Shown piece after piece: positions 25,919 through 33,760 of a stretch of DNA of 64,000 nucleotides (its first letter is position 1; each line of letters begins with the position of its first letter). The stretch spans positions 224,098 to 288,097 of the forward strand of contig CAWKEY010000036.1 in the NCBI GenBank assembly GCA_963848675.1, written 5' to 3'. Origin of the DNA: CAWKEY01 sp963848675. GTDB taxonomy: Bacteria; Pseudomonadota; Gammaproteobacteria; Methylococcales; Methylomonadaceae. The notes under the pieces are model-generated. The model saw only the letters and a program-made list of their open reading frames with translations, searched no databases and was not told where the DNA came from. Both the position numbers and the translations under genes were made by a program.

Positions 25919-26926
25919 ATGAAAATACTAGTCACCGGGTCGGCCGGATTTATCGGCAATCAACTGGCATTAACACTACTGGAACGCGGTGATGACGTGG
26001 TCGGTGTAGATAATCATAACGATTATTACGATGTCAACCTGAAGCTGGCGCGTCTGGCGCGCATTCAGGATCATGCCGCCTATACCCATATCAAAGCCGA
26101 CCTTGCCGATCGGGAGGCAATGGAGCAGCTATTCAAAAAACACCAGCCGCAACGCGTCGTCAATTTGGCGGCCCAGGCCGGCGTAAGGTACTCCCTTGAA
26201 AATCCGCGCGCCTATATCGACAGCAATATCGTCGGCTTTACCAATATTCTCGAAGGCTGCCGTCATCATGAGGTCGAACATCTGGTGTATGCCTCCAGCA
26301 GCTCTGTTTATGGCGCCAATGAGTCGATGCCCTTTTCAGTGCATGACAATGTGGATCACCCTCTGAGTCTGTATGCGGCCTCCAAAAAAGCCAACGAGCT
26401 CATGGCTCACACCTATAGCCATCTTTATCGGCTGCCAACGACAGGCCTTCGTTTTTTTACCGTTTACGGCCCGTGGGGGCGGCCGGATATGTCGCCAATC
26501 ATTTTTGCCAAGGCCATCATGGAAGGCCAGCCACTGAAAGTCTTTAACTATGGCAAACACCGGCGCGATTTCACCTACATTGATGATATTGTCGAAGGCG
26601 TCATTAAAACCCTGGACAAAGTGGCAGAAGCCAATCCGGACTGGGACGGCAAACAGCCCGATCCGGCAACCAGCAAGGCGCCGTGGCGCATTTATAACAT
26701 CGGCAATCAACAGCCGGTGGAGTTAATGACGTTTATTGACTTAATGGAAAAAAATCTCGGCAAAACCGTAGAAAAACAGCTGCTGCCGATGCAGCCGGGC
26801 GATGTGCCTGATACCTATGCCGATGTCGAAGCATTGGTGCACGATGTCGGTTACCAGCCCAGCACTTGCATAGAAACCGGAGTGCAGCGCTTTGTGCAAT
26901 GGTATTTGGATTATTATGGAAGGTGA
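25919..26926 (+). CDS. NAD-dependent epimerase, UDP-glucuronate 4-epimerase type
   Basis: 335 residues of the extended SDR family: TGSAGFIGNQLALTLLERGD for NAD, DNHNDYYDVNLKLARL, and the catalytic YAASKKANE (YxxxK). The DNHNDYYD segment and overall length are characteristic of UDP-GlcA 4-epimerases (LpsL/Cap1J), which make UDP-galacturonate for surface polysaccharides. No polysaccharide cluster is adjacent. Confidence 0.9.
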   Translation: MKILVTGSAGFIGNQLALTLLERGDDVVGVDNHNDYYDVNLKLARLARIQDHAAYTHIKADLADREAMEQLFKKHQPQRVVNLAAQAGVRYSLENPRAYIDSNIVGFTNILEGCRHHEVEHLVYASSSSVYGANESMPFSVHDNVDHPLSLYAASKKANELMAHTYSHLYRLPTTGLRFFTVYGPWGRPDMSPIIFAKAIMEGQPLKVFNYGKHRRDFTYIDDIVEGVIKTLDKVAEANPDWDGKQPDPATSKAPWRIYNIGNQQPVELMTFIDLMEKNLGKTVEKQLLPMQPGDVPDTYADVEALVHDVGYQPSTCIETGVQRFVQWYLDYYGR

Positions 26927-26940
26927 TAATCGGTGGCTAA

Positions 26941-27048
26941 TCGCTATTGCAAATGCTGGCGCACAGTCAGCATGCCGTTAGTGACGGCCGAACTGTCAGC
27001 GTTGACGATGCTTTCCAGCAACTGCGACAACGCCGTGGGCTTAAATGA
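26941..27048 (+). pseudogene. C-terminal fragment of a type II antitoxin
   Basis: Frame reading MLAHSQHAVSDGRTVSVDDA then FQQLRQRRGLK and stop. GRTVSVDDAF-QLRQRRG resembles the C-terminal tail of small antitoxins paired with RelE/ParE toxins. The TGA overlaps the toxin ATG (ATGA), as in intact modules. The N-terminal DNA-binding part is missing; an in-frame TAA at 26938 precedes it. Confidence 0.5.
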
Positions 27049-27212
27049 CATTGCCTGTACGCATTTCTGAACCGGCGCTGCTTGATTTGCTGGACATCAA
27101 TGATTACTACTTGGAGGAAGTAGACGACAAGGTTGCAGAAAAAATTATTGCCGGTTTGGAGGTTGCTATAAACAATCTGGTCGAATTAACCGATCGCGGT
27201 AGTGTTCCCAAG
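27045..27212 (+). pseudogene. RelE/ParE-family toxin, truncated
   Basis: LPVRISEPALLDLLDINDYY through IIAGLEVAINNLVELTDRGS matches the first 56 residues of a RelE/ParE toxin. It then runs in frame into a cas1 fragment at about 27213 and stops at the TGA at 27243. The C-terminal catalytic strands are gone, so it should be inactive. No family member ends here naturally. Confidence 0.7.
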
Positions 27213-27440
27213 GCATTATTGGCAAAGCAGGCCGGGGGCGAGTGAAAAGGCCGCAACTACGATCAAACGCAATCGGATAACAGCGACATGGCCAACCGCT
27301 GCATTAGTTCGGCCACCGCTTGTTTGTAGGGCATCAGCGAAGCGGCGGTGCTGGCTGCCGGTTACGCGCCCGCCATCGGGTTTATGCACACCGGCAAACC
27401 GCTTTCGTTCGTCTATGACATTGCCGACCTGTTCAAATTC
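27213..27440 (+). pseudogene. Type I-E cas1 fragment with two nonsense codons
   Basis: Reading on in the toxin frame: ALLAKQAGGE, TGA (27243), KGRNYDQTQSDNSDMANRCI, SSATACL, TAG, then GISEAAVLAAGYAPAIGFMH and TGKPLSFVYDIADLFKF. This follows the central part of E. coli Cas1, including AAGYAPAIGF-HTGKPLSFVYDIAD, which carries conserved metal-site residues. The stops replace expected Trp and Tyr codons. N- and C-terminal parts are absent; the right end runs into a MITE-like repeat. No CRISPR array is in the window. Confidence 0.8.
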
Positions 27441-27566
27441 GGTAATACGCACGAAATAAGTTGAACAAGTGTAGGTGCGAATTTATTCGCACAGTGCGGA
27501 TGAATCCGCACCTACACAGAAAATTGTTTCTCAGAGTTGCGCAAGTTATTTGATACGCGTTCCTTA
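27438..27566. repeat. MITE-like repeat, copy 1
   Basis: About 128 bases nearly identical to 31814-31943. Imperfect terminal inverted repeats (CGCACGAAATAA against TTATTTGATACGCG) enclose nested hairpins: GTAGGTGCG...CGCACCTAC, TGCGAAT/ATTCGCA and TGCGGAT/ATCCGCA. No ORF. It truncates the cas1 fragment. Confidence 0.65.
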
Positions 27567-27587
27567 GCTTTGCCATGTCTGCTTCTG

Positions 27588-27625
27588 TGTACCAGTAAAA
27601 ATGTATCAAAACAATTACTGGTACA
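27588..27625. repeat. 11-bp inverted repeat TGTACCAGTAA / TTACTGGTACA
   Basis: Perfect arms (27588-27598, 27615-27625) around a 16-base AT-rich loop; a third half-site (CTTGGTACACAG) follows. It may be an operator or the scar of an integrated element. The gene-free stretch 27567-27745 holds nothing else recognisable. Confidence 0.35.
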
Positions 27626-27745
27626 CGTCTTGGTACACAGCGATTGTTTCATTAAGCGGCGTGGTATGCAATCGTATAAAACAAACAAGCCGCGTGGTTC
27701 GCTTCTTGAGGGGAATTTTGATGCGGTGTGAAACTGCCCGAAACA

Positions 27746-28612
27746 TCACTCTATGTTTTGCACCTGTTCGCGCATTTGCTCGATCAATACCTTAAGCTCA
27801 ATGGCTATCTGGGTCATTTCCTTGTCCGCCGATTTGGAGCCCAGGGTATTGGCCTCGCGGTTTAATTCCTGCATCAAAAAGTCGAGCCGCCTGCCAATGG
27901 GGTCTGCTTGCTTAAGCACTCTCAATACTTCGGTAATGTGCGTGTCCAGTCGATCCAGTTCTTCGGCAATATCCAGTTTTTGCGCCAGAAAAACCAGCTC
28001 CTGTTCAAGTCGATCGAAATCGGGCTCGGCAACCAGTTCGGTAATTCTGTCTTTGAGTTTACTGCGCAGCAGTGACATAACTTCAGGTAAGCGTCGGCCG
28101 GCCTGGGCGACAAACTCCTGCATTTTATGGCACCGATCTTCAAGCAACTGGCCGAGCTGGGCGCCTTCTCTTTCACGCACCTGCAGCAGTTGTTTCAGGG
28201 TTTGCTCGACCAGGCCTACCAGGCCTTGGTTAAGCTGTTCCCTGTCGGTTTCGGGTTCTTGTTGAATGCCCGGAAACGCCAATACATCCAATGCTGAAAA
28301 GGCTAAAGAGGCCTGCATGAACTGTTCAATTTCATTGGTTGCAGCCAGCAATGCGGTAACGGCATTGGTATCGACGGTAAAATTCTGCCCTTCTTTGGCC
28401 TGCTTTTTATAGCTTAATACGCATTCGACCTTGCCCCGTTTTATCGTTGCCGCAATGGCCGCACGGATATCGGCCTCAGCAAAGCGCAAACGGTCTGGCA
28501 GTCTTAAAGAGATGTCGCAATAGCGGTGATTGACTGTGCGCAGTTCGCACTGCAGGGTCAGTGTACCGATTTCCGCTTCATTGCCGGCAAATGCGGTCAT
28601 GCTTCTTATCAT
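27746..28612 (-). CDS. yicC: YicC family endoribonuclease
   Basis: 288 residues, normal length. MIRSMTAFAGNEAEIGTL at the N-terminus and the C-terminal signature GRRLDFLMQELNREANTLGS are both family hallmarks. E. coli YicC is an endoribonuclease involved in small RNA (RyhB) turnover. Divergent from the kinase gene, 47 bases away. Confidence 0.93.
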   Translation of the reverse strand: MIRSMTAFAGNEAEIGTLTLQCELRTVNHRYCDISLRLPDRLRFAEADIRAAIAATIKRGKVECVLSYKKQAKEGQNFTVDTNAVTALLAATNEIEQFMQASLAFSALDVLAFPGIQQEPETDREQLNQGLVGLVEQTLKQLLQVREREGAQLGQLLEDRCHKMQEFVAQAGRRLPEVMSLLRSKLKDRITELVAEPDFDRLEQELVFLAQKLDIAEELDRLDTHITEVLRVLKQADPIGRRLDFLMQELNREANTLGSKSADKEMTQIAIELKVLIEQMREQVQNIE

Positions 28613-28659
28613 TTTATTACCTATAATTAAGGGAATTTAGACCGACAAGCATTTATTTA

Positions 28660-29559
28660 ATGGCCGAATATTACGACCCCGAAACCTATCCCACGGAATG
28701 GAACTACCTGCAATCCGGCACTATTATAGATCACTACATGATTGAACGGGAATTGGCGCATGGGGGTTTCAGCTCGGTTTATCTGGCCCGGCAAATGGCC
28801 GATCAGATTCAGGTTGCCATTAAGGAATATTTGCCGCGCAAGCTTGCCCACCGAACCTGGAATAATATGGTGATCGCCAACAGTGAGGAAACCCGTGGTT
28901 TATTTCGCCGGGGCCGGGCCTTGTTTTTTGAGGAAGCCAAGGTGCTGGCGACCTTAAAGCACCCCAATATCGTCGAAGTGATCAATTTTTTTGAAGCCAA
29001 TTCCACCGTATACATGGTGATGACCTACGATTACGGCATCACCCTGGACAAAATTTTGAACAAGAAACTTATTCCGGTTAGTGAAGATTTTTTATTGGCA
29101 GTATTTAATTCCTTAATGGCCGGAGTAGGCCATATTCATCGCCATCATTTTGTACATCTTGACATTAAGCCGGCCAATATTCTGGTACGTCCGGGTAATA
29201 ATGCCCTGTTGCTGGATTTTGGCGCCATACAAAATTACCCAAACTCGCACTTAATCAAACAAAGCAAGGTTGTCAGCAAGGGCTTTTCGCCCATCGAGCA
29301 ACATGAATTGAGTGCGCCGCTAGGGCCCTGGACTGACATTTATGCGATAGGCGCGAGTATGCGCGCCTGTCTTGGCTATAAGGCGCCACTGGCGTCGATC
29401 GAGCGCGCGCAAAAAGATAGCCTGGTTCCGGCGGTGAAGGCCTTCAAGGGAAAATGTTCAGAGGTTATCTTAAAAGCCATAGACTGGGCTATGCAATTGC
29501 AACCGGAAAAACGTCCACAGTCGATTGAGCAGCTGCGGCAAGTGCTTGATAAGTCATGA
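28660..29559 (+). CDS. Eukaryotic-type Ser/Thr protein kinase
   Basis: 299 residues, essentially a bare kinase domain. Gly loop ELAHGGFSSVYLARQ, ATP-binding Lys55 in VAIKEYL, catalytic HLDIKPANIL (His166, Asp168) and metal-binding D186-F-G are present. No transmembrane or sensor region follows, so it is cytoplasmic and must get its signal from a partner. The catalytic loop reads HLD rather than HRD, so it is not an RD kinase. Substrate unknown. Confidence 0.9.
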   Translation: MAEYYDPETYPTEWNYLQSGTIIDHYMIERELAHGGFSSVYLARQMADQIQVAIKEYLPRKLAHRTWNNMVIANSEETRGLFRRGRALFFEEAKVLATLKHPNIVEVINFFEANSTVYMVMTYDYGITLDKILNKKLIPVSEDFLLAVFNSLMAGVGHIHRHHFVHLDIKPANILVRPGNNALLLDFGAIQNYPNSHLIKQSKVVSKGFSPIEQHELSAPLGPWTDIYAIGASMRACLGYKAPLASIERAQKDSLVPAVKAFKGKCSEVILKAIDWAMQLQPEKRPQSIEQLRQVLDKS

Positions 29560-29620
29560 TAAATTGTTTGCCTTGGAGTTGTTTTTGAAAGCTGTGGCTG
29601 GATTTTGCGGGAGCGGCGGG

Positions 29621-30370
29621 CTAGGATTCTCGCGCAATAATTGTTTTCTCTGCCAGGTCTCGCAGAATCTTTAAACCGGCTTCGATAATCACGGACGGTT
29701 CAGGATGCTTTGAATCCTCGGCCACTTGTTGCAGGCAGGCTCGTGCCGTCATGCCTGCATTGCCTTGAATGATTTGCAGTAACCGGTAAGTCAGTGCCGT
29801 GATCTGAATAAAATGCACGTCATCATCCTGATTGCGGTAAACAATAAGAAAGGTGGGCTGTTCTGGCGCAATCGTGGGCAAAAAATCCGGCGATATCTGC
29901 TGAACAGGGTACTGGTAGACCAGGGGCCAAGCCAGGGGCGACAGTTTGATTCTGCTATGAAGCGTCAATGCCGTGTTTTGAGAGGCGATAACCACTTCTT
30001 CCCTGGCAATGGCTAAAGCCATTTCCACCCATTCATAATGCGCAAGTTCCAGCAGAAACGGAAAATCGTCCGGATTATCGCGCTCATTTTGCAGGTAAGC
30101 CAAAAATTCTTCCGGAATTTCAGAAAAATACGGTGATTCGCATGAATGCCTGGCAAAAAAGTCCTGCACCAGCTCAAACCAGGCATCATCGTCGAGGATT
30201 TTTCGCAAAACGGGAAAGTTGCTGGACAAAAAACTTTCAACATTGTTGAAAAACAGCTCCCGGTACATGCTCATGCGCTGCGGCTTGATATCGGCAGGCA
30301 CCGGATTGTTGGCTGGATCTCTGATGTAAGCCGCGAATTCCCGCTGTTTGGCTTTAAAGTCGACGCTCAT
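29621..30370 (-). CDS. HvfC/BufC-like protein (DUF2063)
   Basis: 249 residues from ATG 30370; the frame stays open far upstream only because it shadows the MNIO gene. N-terminal DUF2063 region: FKAKQREFAAYIRDPANNPV, MSMYRELFFNNVESFLSSNF. Proteins of this family are the partner subunits of MNIO (DUF692) enzymes and help deliver the precursor peptide. It starts seven bases after the MNIO stop. Confidence 0.85.
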   Translation of the reverse strand: MSVDFKAKQREFAAYIRDPANNPVPADIKPQRMSMYRELFFNNVESFLSSNFPVLRKILDDDAWFELVQDFFARHSCESPYFSEIPEEFLAYLQNERDNPDDFPFLLELAHYEWVEMALAIAREEVVIASQNTALTLHSRIKLSPLAWPLVYQYPVQQISPDFLPTIAPEQPTFLIVYRNQDDDVHFIQITALTYRLLQIIQGNAGMTARACLQQVAEDSKHPEPSVIIEAGLKILRDLAEKTIIARES

Positions 30371-30377
30371 GGCAAAC

Positions 30378-31230
30378 TCAGGCGGATTGCTTGTTATGGT
30401 GATTGCCCCAGGCCTTTTGTATTGAGCTGATGGTCTGCACTTCTTTGATGAGCTCTTGTAACGACGGAATATTAAAATCCCGTTCCAGCAAGGTAGGGAA
30501 TACACCGTAAAACTCATAGGCCTTGCCCAGCAGTTTCCAGACCGGATCAATAACCTCAGCGCCGTGGGTATCGACCAGAAAATCGTCGGCTTCAACGAAA
30601 TGACCGGCAATATGAGCATAGGCAATGCGCTGCGCCGGAATCGCCTTTAAAAAAGCCTCTGCATCGTAACCATGATTGATGCTGTTGACGTAAATATTAT
30701 TGATGTCGATTAAATACATCGCAATCCGCTTCGGCAACAACAGCATTGAAAAAGTCTAGCTCACTCATTTCCTGGCCGGGGGCGCCATAATAGGAGACGT
30801 TTTCAATTGCTATTCTCTGTTGCAGAATATCCTGAACCCGTTTAATACGCGCGGCCACATGGCTAACGGCTTCGGCGGTAAATGGTATGGGCATCAGGTC
30901 ATACAGATGGCCTTCTTTGCTGCAATAGCTCAGGTGTTCGCTGTAAAACTTGATTTGATGCTCAGCCATGAAGTGTTTAAGCGCATGCACGAATTTTTCG
31001 TCCAAAGCATCGGTACTGCCTAGCGACAGCGACAAGCCATGACACACAAAATCAAAGCGTTCGGTCATCGCGCGAAATGCTTTGCCCAGCTTGCCGCCGA
31101 TGGTGATCCAGTTTTCCGGGGCCACTTCGTAAAAGCCGACGGCTGGCGGCGGGTCGATAACAATTTCAGACAGAAATGATCGGCGCAGGCCAAGGCCCGC
31201 ACCATGTACAAGATTTAACGTTGTGTCCAT
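30378..31230 (-). pseudogene. MNIO enzyme HvfB/BufB (DUF692), frameshifted
   Basis: Two frames together make one DUF692 protein of about 283 residues. The first (31230 to about 30720) carries GAGLGLRRSF, GFYEVAPENW, CHGLSLSLG, KFYSEHLSYC and AIENVSYYG. The second carries MYLIDINNIYVNSINHGYDA, AYAHIAGHF and DTHGAEVIDPVW. These are the conserved His/Glu/Asp/Asn metal ligands of multinuclear non-haem iron oxidases. The break is one extra base at 30720 (GATTGC-G-ATGTAT on the gene strand). It is either a real inactivation or a sequence error. Enzymes of this family modify Cys in precursor peptides. Confidence 0.88.
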
Positions 31231-31297
31231 AAGACAGCTGTGTGAGTGGTTTGAACAGGAGGGCAGGATTCATGCCCTCCTTAGACAGGATTAGCGT

Positions 31298-31631
31298 TTA
31301 TTTGCCAGTTGCATCCTTGCCTTCACCTTCGGCGGGCTTTTGCCGCTGGCGCCGGTTTATTGCCTGCACAGTTGCCTTCCTTGGCTTTCGTGTCCGGTGC
31401 GGACATCATGGCGCCGCCACATTTGCCCTCTCCACAAGTGCCTTCTTTCATGCCGGGCATGCCTTTTTCCGCTTGCTCGGCTTTTTCCGCTTCTGCGACC
31501 TGCATATAACCATTAGAAAGTTCAGTCATGCCGAATGGATTGGCTTCCGCGCTGACAACCGTTGCGGTAAAGGTTGAAATAAAGGCGGTACCCATTGCAG
31601 CAGCTAAAGGTGTTTTATTGATTTTTTTCAT
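31298..31631 (-). CDS. Bufferin/HvfA-type precursor peptide with EGxCG motifs
   Basis: A signal peptide (about 27 residues, ending VVSAEANPFG) is followed by a low-complexity segment with EGTCGEGKCGG and a later EGNCAG. EGKCG is the pentapeptide modified by MNIO/HvfB enzymes in copper-binding RiPPs. As read, the frame ends KPAPAAKARRR at 31323. Removing one A from the AAAA run at 31338-31341 gives KPAPAAKPAEGEGKDATGK and a stop at 31300, a more family-like tail, so a homopolymer indel is likely. First gene of an hvfABC-like operon. Confidence 0.85.
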
Positions 31632-32039
31632 TTTGACTCCCGATTATTAGTATTTAAAGTGACGCGTGTTATGTAATAAAAGTGACTTATGTTACCAAAG
31701 TCAACTGAACAAAGAGTGAATATTTCTTATGCTTTGAGGTTGGCCAAAGTGACTGGCTAAAGAGACAAGCAAGACTGATATAAATTCAATTTTGCCACGG
31801 TTACGCAGGCTGCCTAAGAAATGCGCACGAAATAAGTTGAACAAGTGTAGGTGTGAATTTATTCGCACAGTGCGGATAAATCCGCACCTACGCAAAAAAT
31901 TGTTTCGCAGAGTTGCGCAAGTTATTTGATGCACGTTCCTAAGCCGATTTTTTCTACACCCGGAAGCAATCGGCTGAACTTGCCGGCCTAAAGAGCAAAC
32001 CCTGCGGCTAGTCGTGCCAAGCCATGCGCTCGGTAAGTT
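31632..32039. other. Spacer with MITE-like repeat
   Basis: Holds the bufferin promoter region on the left and the MITE-like repeat (31814-31943) in the middle. No gene recognised; the 77-residue ORF here is read out of the repeat. Confidence 0.4.
31814..31943. repeat. MITE-like repeat, copy 2
   Basis: 130 bases. Terminal inverted repeats CTAAGAAATGCGCACGAAAT (31814-) and TTATTTGATGCACGTTCCTA (31922-) match at 16 of 22 positions. The interior matches copy 1 at 27438 with few differences, including the hairpins GTAGGTG...CACCTAC and TGCGGAT/ATCCGCA. Confidence 0.65.
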
Positions 32040-32708
32040 TTATGGAGCAATACCTTCAAAATCACCTGCCCGTGCGGCGACTATTTTCCTAAAGGTCAGG
32101 TTGATTCTGGGCGCTTTTATTTTTTTGGTTTTGGGTACCGAATGCAGCCAGTGATGCTGCAAGGCGCCAGCCATGACCAGCAAATCGCCATGGCCAAGAT
32201 TGATGGTCAGGTTTTGTTTATGTCGTTTGTGGTGCAGTTTAAACGCGCGTTCATCGCCCAGGCTTAAGGATGCAAGCACTGGATTTAAACCCAGCTCTTT
32301 TTCATCATCGGCATGGCAACCCATGGAATCTTTCCCGTCACGGTACAGATTGGCCAATACGCTATTGAATTCACAATGGCATTGTTGCTGCAGTCTTGTC
32401 CGGACCGATTGCAGCTCTGCTGTCCACGGCTGCGGTTGGTGACTGACGCCAGAATAACGATAAAAAGCCTCGGGATCGCCATGCCAGCTCATCAAACGCG
32501 GCACCTTACGCCATTTGCCGAAAATAAAAATAGTTTCTTCCTGCCAGGGCAGACCAGTTATCAACCGCTCAAAGAGCTGATCAGCTTCCGCGCGCGCGTA
32601 AAACTGTTTGATTAAATAAAGCTCCCCATCCCCGGGAACGATATTTTTTTCACCTTTACAAGGAGCCCTGTGCCCGCATTGTGTGACAACGATACCCAAC
32701 AAACACAC
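32040..32708 (-). CDS. AlkB-like 2-oxoglutarate/Fe(II) dioxygenase
   Basis: 222 residues. NLYRDGKDSMGCHADDEKEL carries the iron-binding H-x-D, HHWLHSVPKT the distal His and PRINLTFRKI the Arg that binds 2-oxoglutarate. This matches the AlkB-homologue (ALKBH2/3-like) branch that demethylates alkylated DNA or RNA bases. It stands alone, without an ada or alkA partner. The N-terminal start is uncertain, as no other ATG lies nearby. Confidence 0.9.
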   Translation of the reverse strand: MCLLGIVVTQCGHRAPCKGEKNIVPGDGELYLIKQFYARAEADQLFERLITGLPWQEETIFIFGKWRKVPRLMSWHGDPEAFYRYSGVSHQPQPWTAELQSVRTRLQQQCHCEFNSVLANLYRDGKDSMGCHADDEKELGLNPVLASLSLGDERAFKLHHKRHKQNLTINLGHGDLLVMAGALQHHWLHSVPKTKKIKAPRINLTFRKIVAARAGDFEGIAP

Positions 32709-32731
32709 CCTCTACGAAAATTACAGCAAAC

Positions 32732-33514
32732 TCAATTCTTGCGTCCAGCAAGCATCATGAGATTTACACTACTAAAATAAACGCCTTCCGAGTCCGCTTG
32801 TTCAAGGCCAGACTGCCAGCGCAGGAGTTCCTTAGCCGTAATGACGCCCGCCTTAAGGGCCTCCTGTTCGATTTTTTCTGCCTGCGTTGCCTGGCGTGCC
32901 AAGGCATAGTTGGTAGTCGCGACAGGAAACACTTCGAATGAAATATCGGCCAGATTTTGTTGTTTGAACAAACGGTATAATTGCCGTCCTGAATAGCCAT
33001 TATGCAAAGAGGATTCGGCCAGAAACCGAGCCAGGCGGCGCTCAATATCGGTTTTTTCGCTATCGGTTGACAAGCTACCCCAATCGGAATCAACAACGAC
33101 TACCCATCCGCCTGGTTTTGTTACCCGGGTCATTTCCGACAACGCTCGCGCCGGATTGGGCAAATGCTGAAACAATCGCTCACTACGGCAGGAATCAAAA
33201 TAAGCAGTTTCAAAGGGCAGTGACACGGCATCAACGCGCTGATGTCTGACCCATGTATTTACACCAGCTTGCTCGGCACGTTGCCCGGCTTCGGCAATCA
33301 TTGCTTCATCGTTATCGGCGCCAATGACTTGTCCGTTTGCACCCACCAATGACGCTAAAGGAATCGTATCAGTGCCCGGGCCACAGCCCAAATCCAGCAC
33401 CTTATGACCTGGCTGAATTTGCATGAGCGTGTAGGAGCGTTGCTTAATGTGATTGAGCACATTTCCCATGATGCGGAGATACTCCGGGTCTACATAGCCT
33501 TTGGGGTTCGACAT
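32732..33514 (-). CDS. SAM-dependent methyltransferase, class I
   Basis: 260 residues. Motif I VLDLGCGPGTDTIPLASLVG, acidic GADNDEAMI and FDSCRSERLFQHLPNPARAL define a Rossmann methyltransferase of the UbiE/Methyltransf_11 type. Substrate unknown. It lies 23 bases upstream of the AlkB-like gene in the same direction, so the two may be co-transcribed. Confidence 0.85.
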   Translation of the reverse strand: MSNPKGYVDPEYLRIMGNVLNHIKQRSYTLMQIQPGHKVLDLGCGPGTDTIPLASLVGANGQVIGADNDEAMIAEAGQRAEQAGVNTWVRHQRVDAVSLPFETAYFDSCRSERLFQHLPNPARALSEMTRVTKPGGWVVVVDSDWGSLSTDSEKTDIERRLARFLAESSLHNGYSGRQLYRLFKQQNLADISFEVFPVATTNYALARQATQAEKIEQEALKAGVITAKELLRWQSGLEQADSEGVYFSSVNLMMLAGRKN

Positions 33515-33760
33515 TGTTTATCCTCGTTTAGAAGGGTAAGAGAACAGATCGCCTATGCTTGAACAGCTTATTCAACACTATAGATTTTACATTTTATCAT
33601 TAGAAACTATAATTATTACTTGCATCTGATTGATAAATATCATGCTTTATGGCTTTATTCATACCACCCTGATGCCGGCATACTCAGAATGATTTGGTAA
33701 GTTGAAAAGTTTCAGCTTGCATAATCCACATACACACCCTTTAAAATATCGAAGCCAGCC

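Noticed and set aside
26944..27051. A 35-residue minus-strand ORF (MSFKPTALSQLLESIVNADS start)
   Set aside because: It is the antisense of the antitoxin tail, whose plus-strand frame resembles known antitoxins and overlaps the toxin start.
27438..31943. CRISPR array made of the repeated hairpin element
   Set aside because: There are only two copies 4.4 kb apart, each about 130 bases with internal structure, and no spacer-repeat periodicity.
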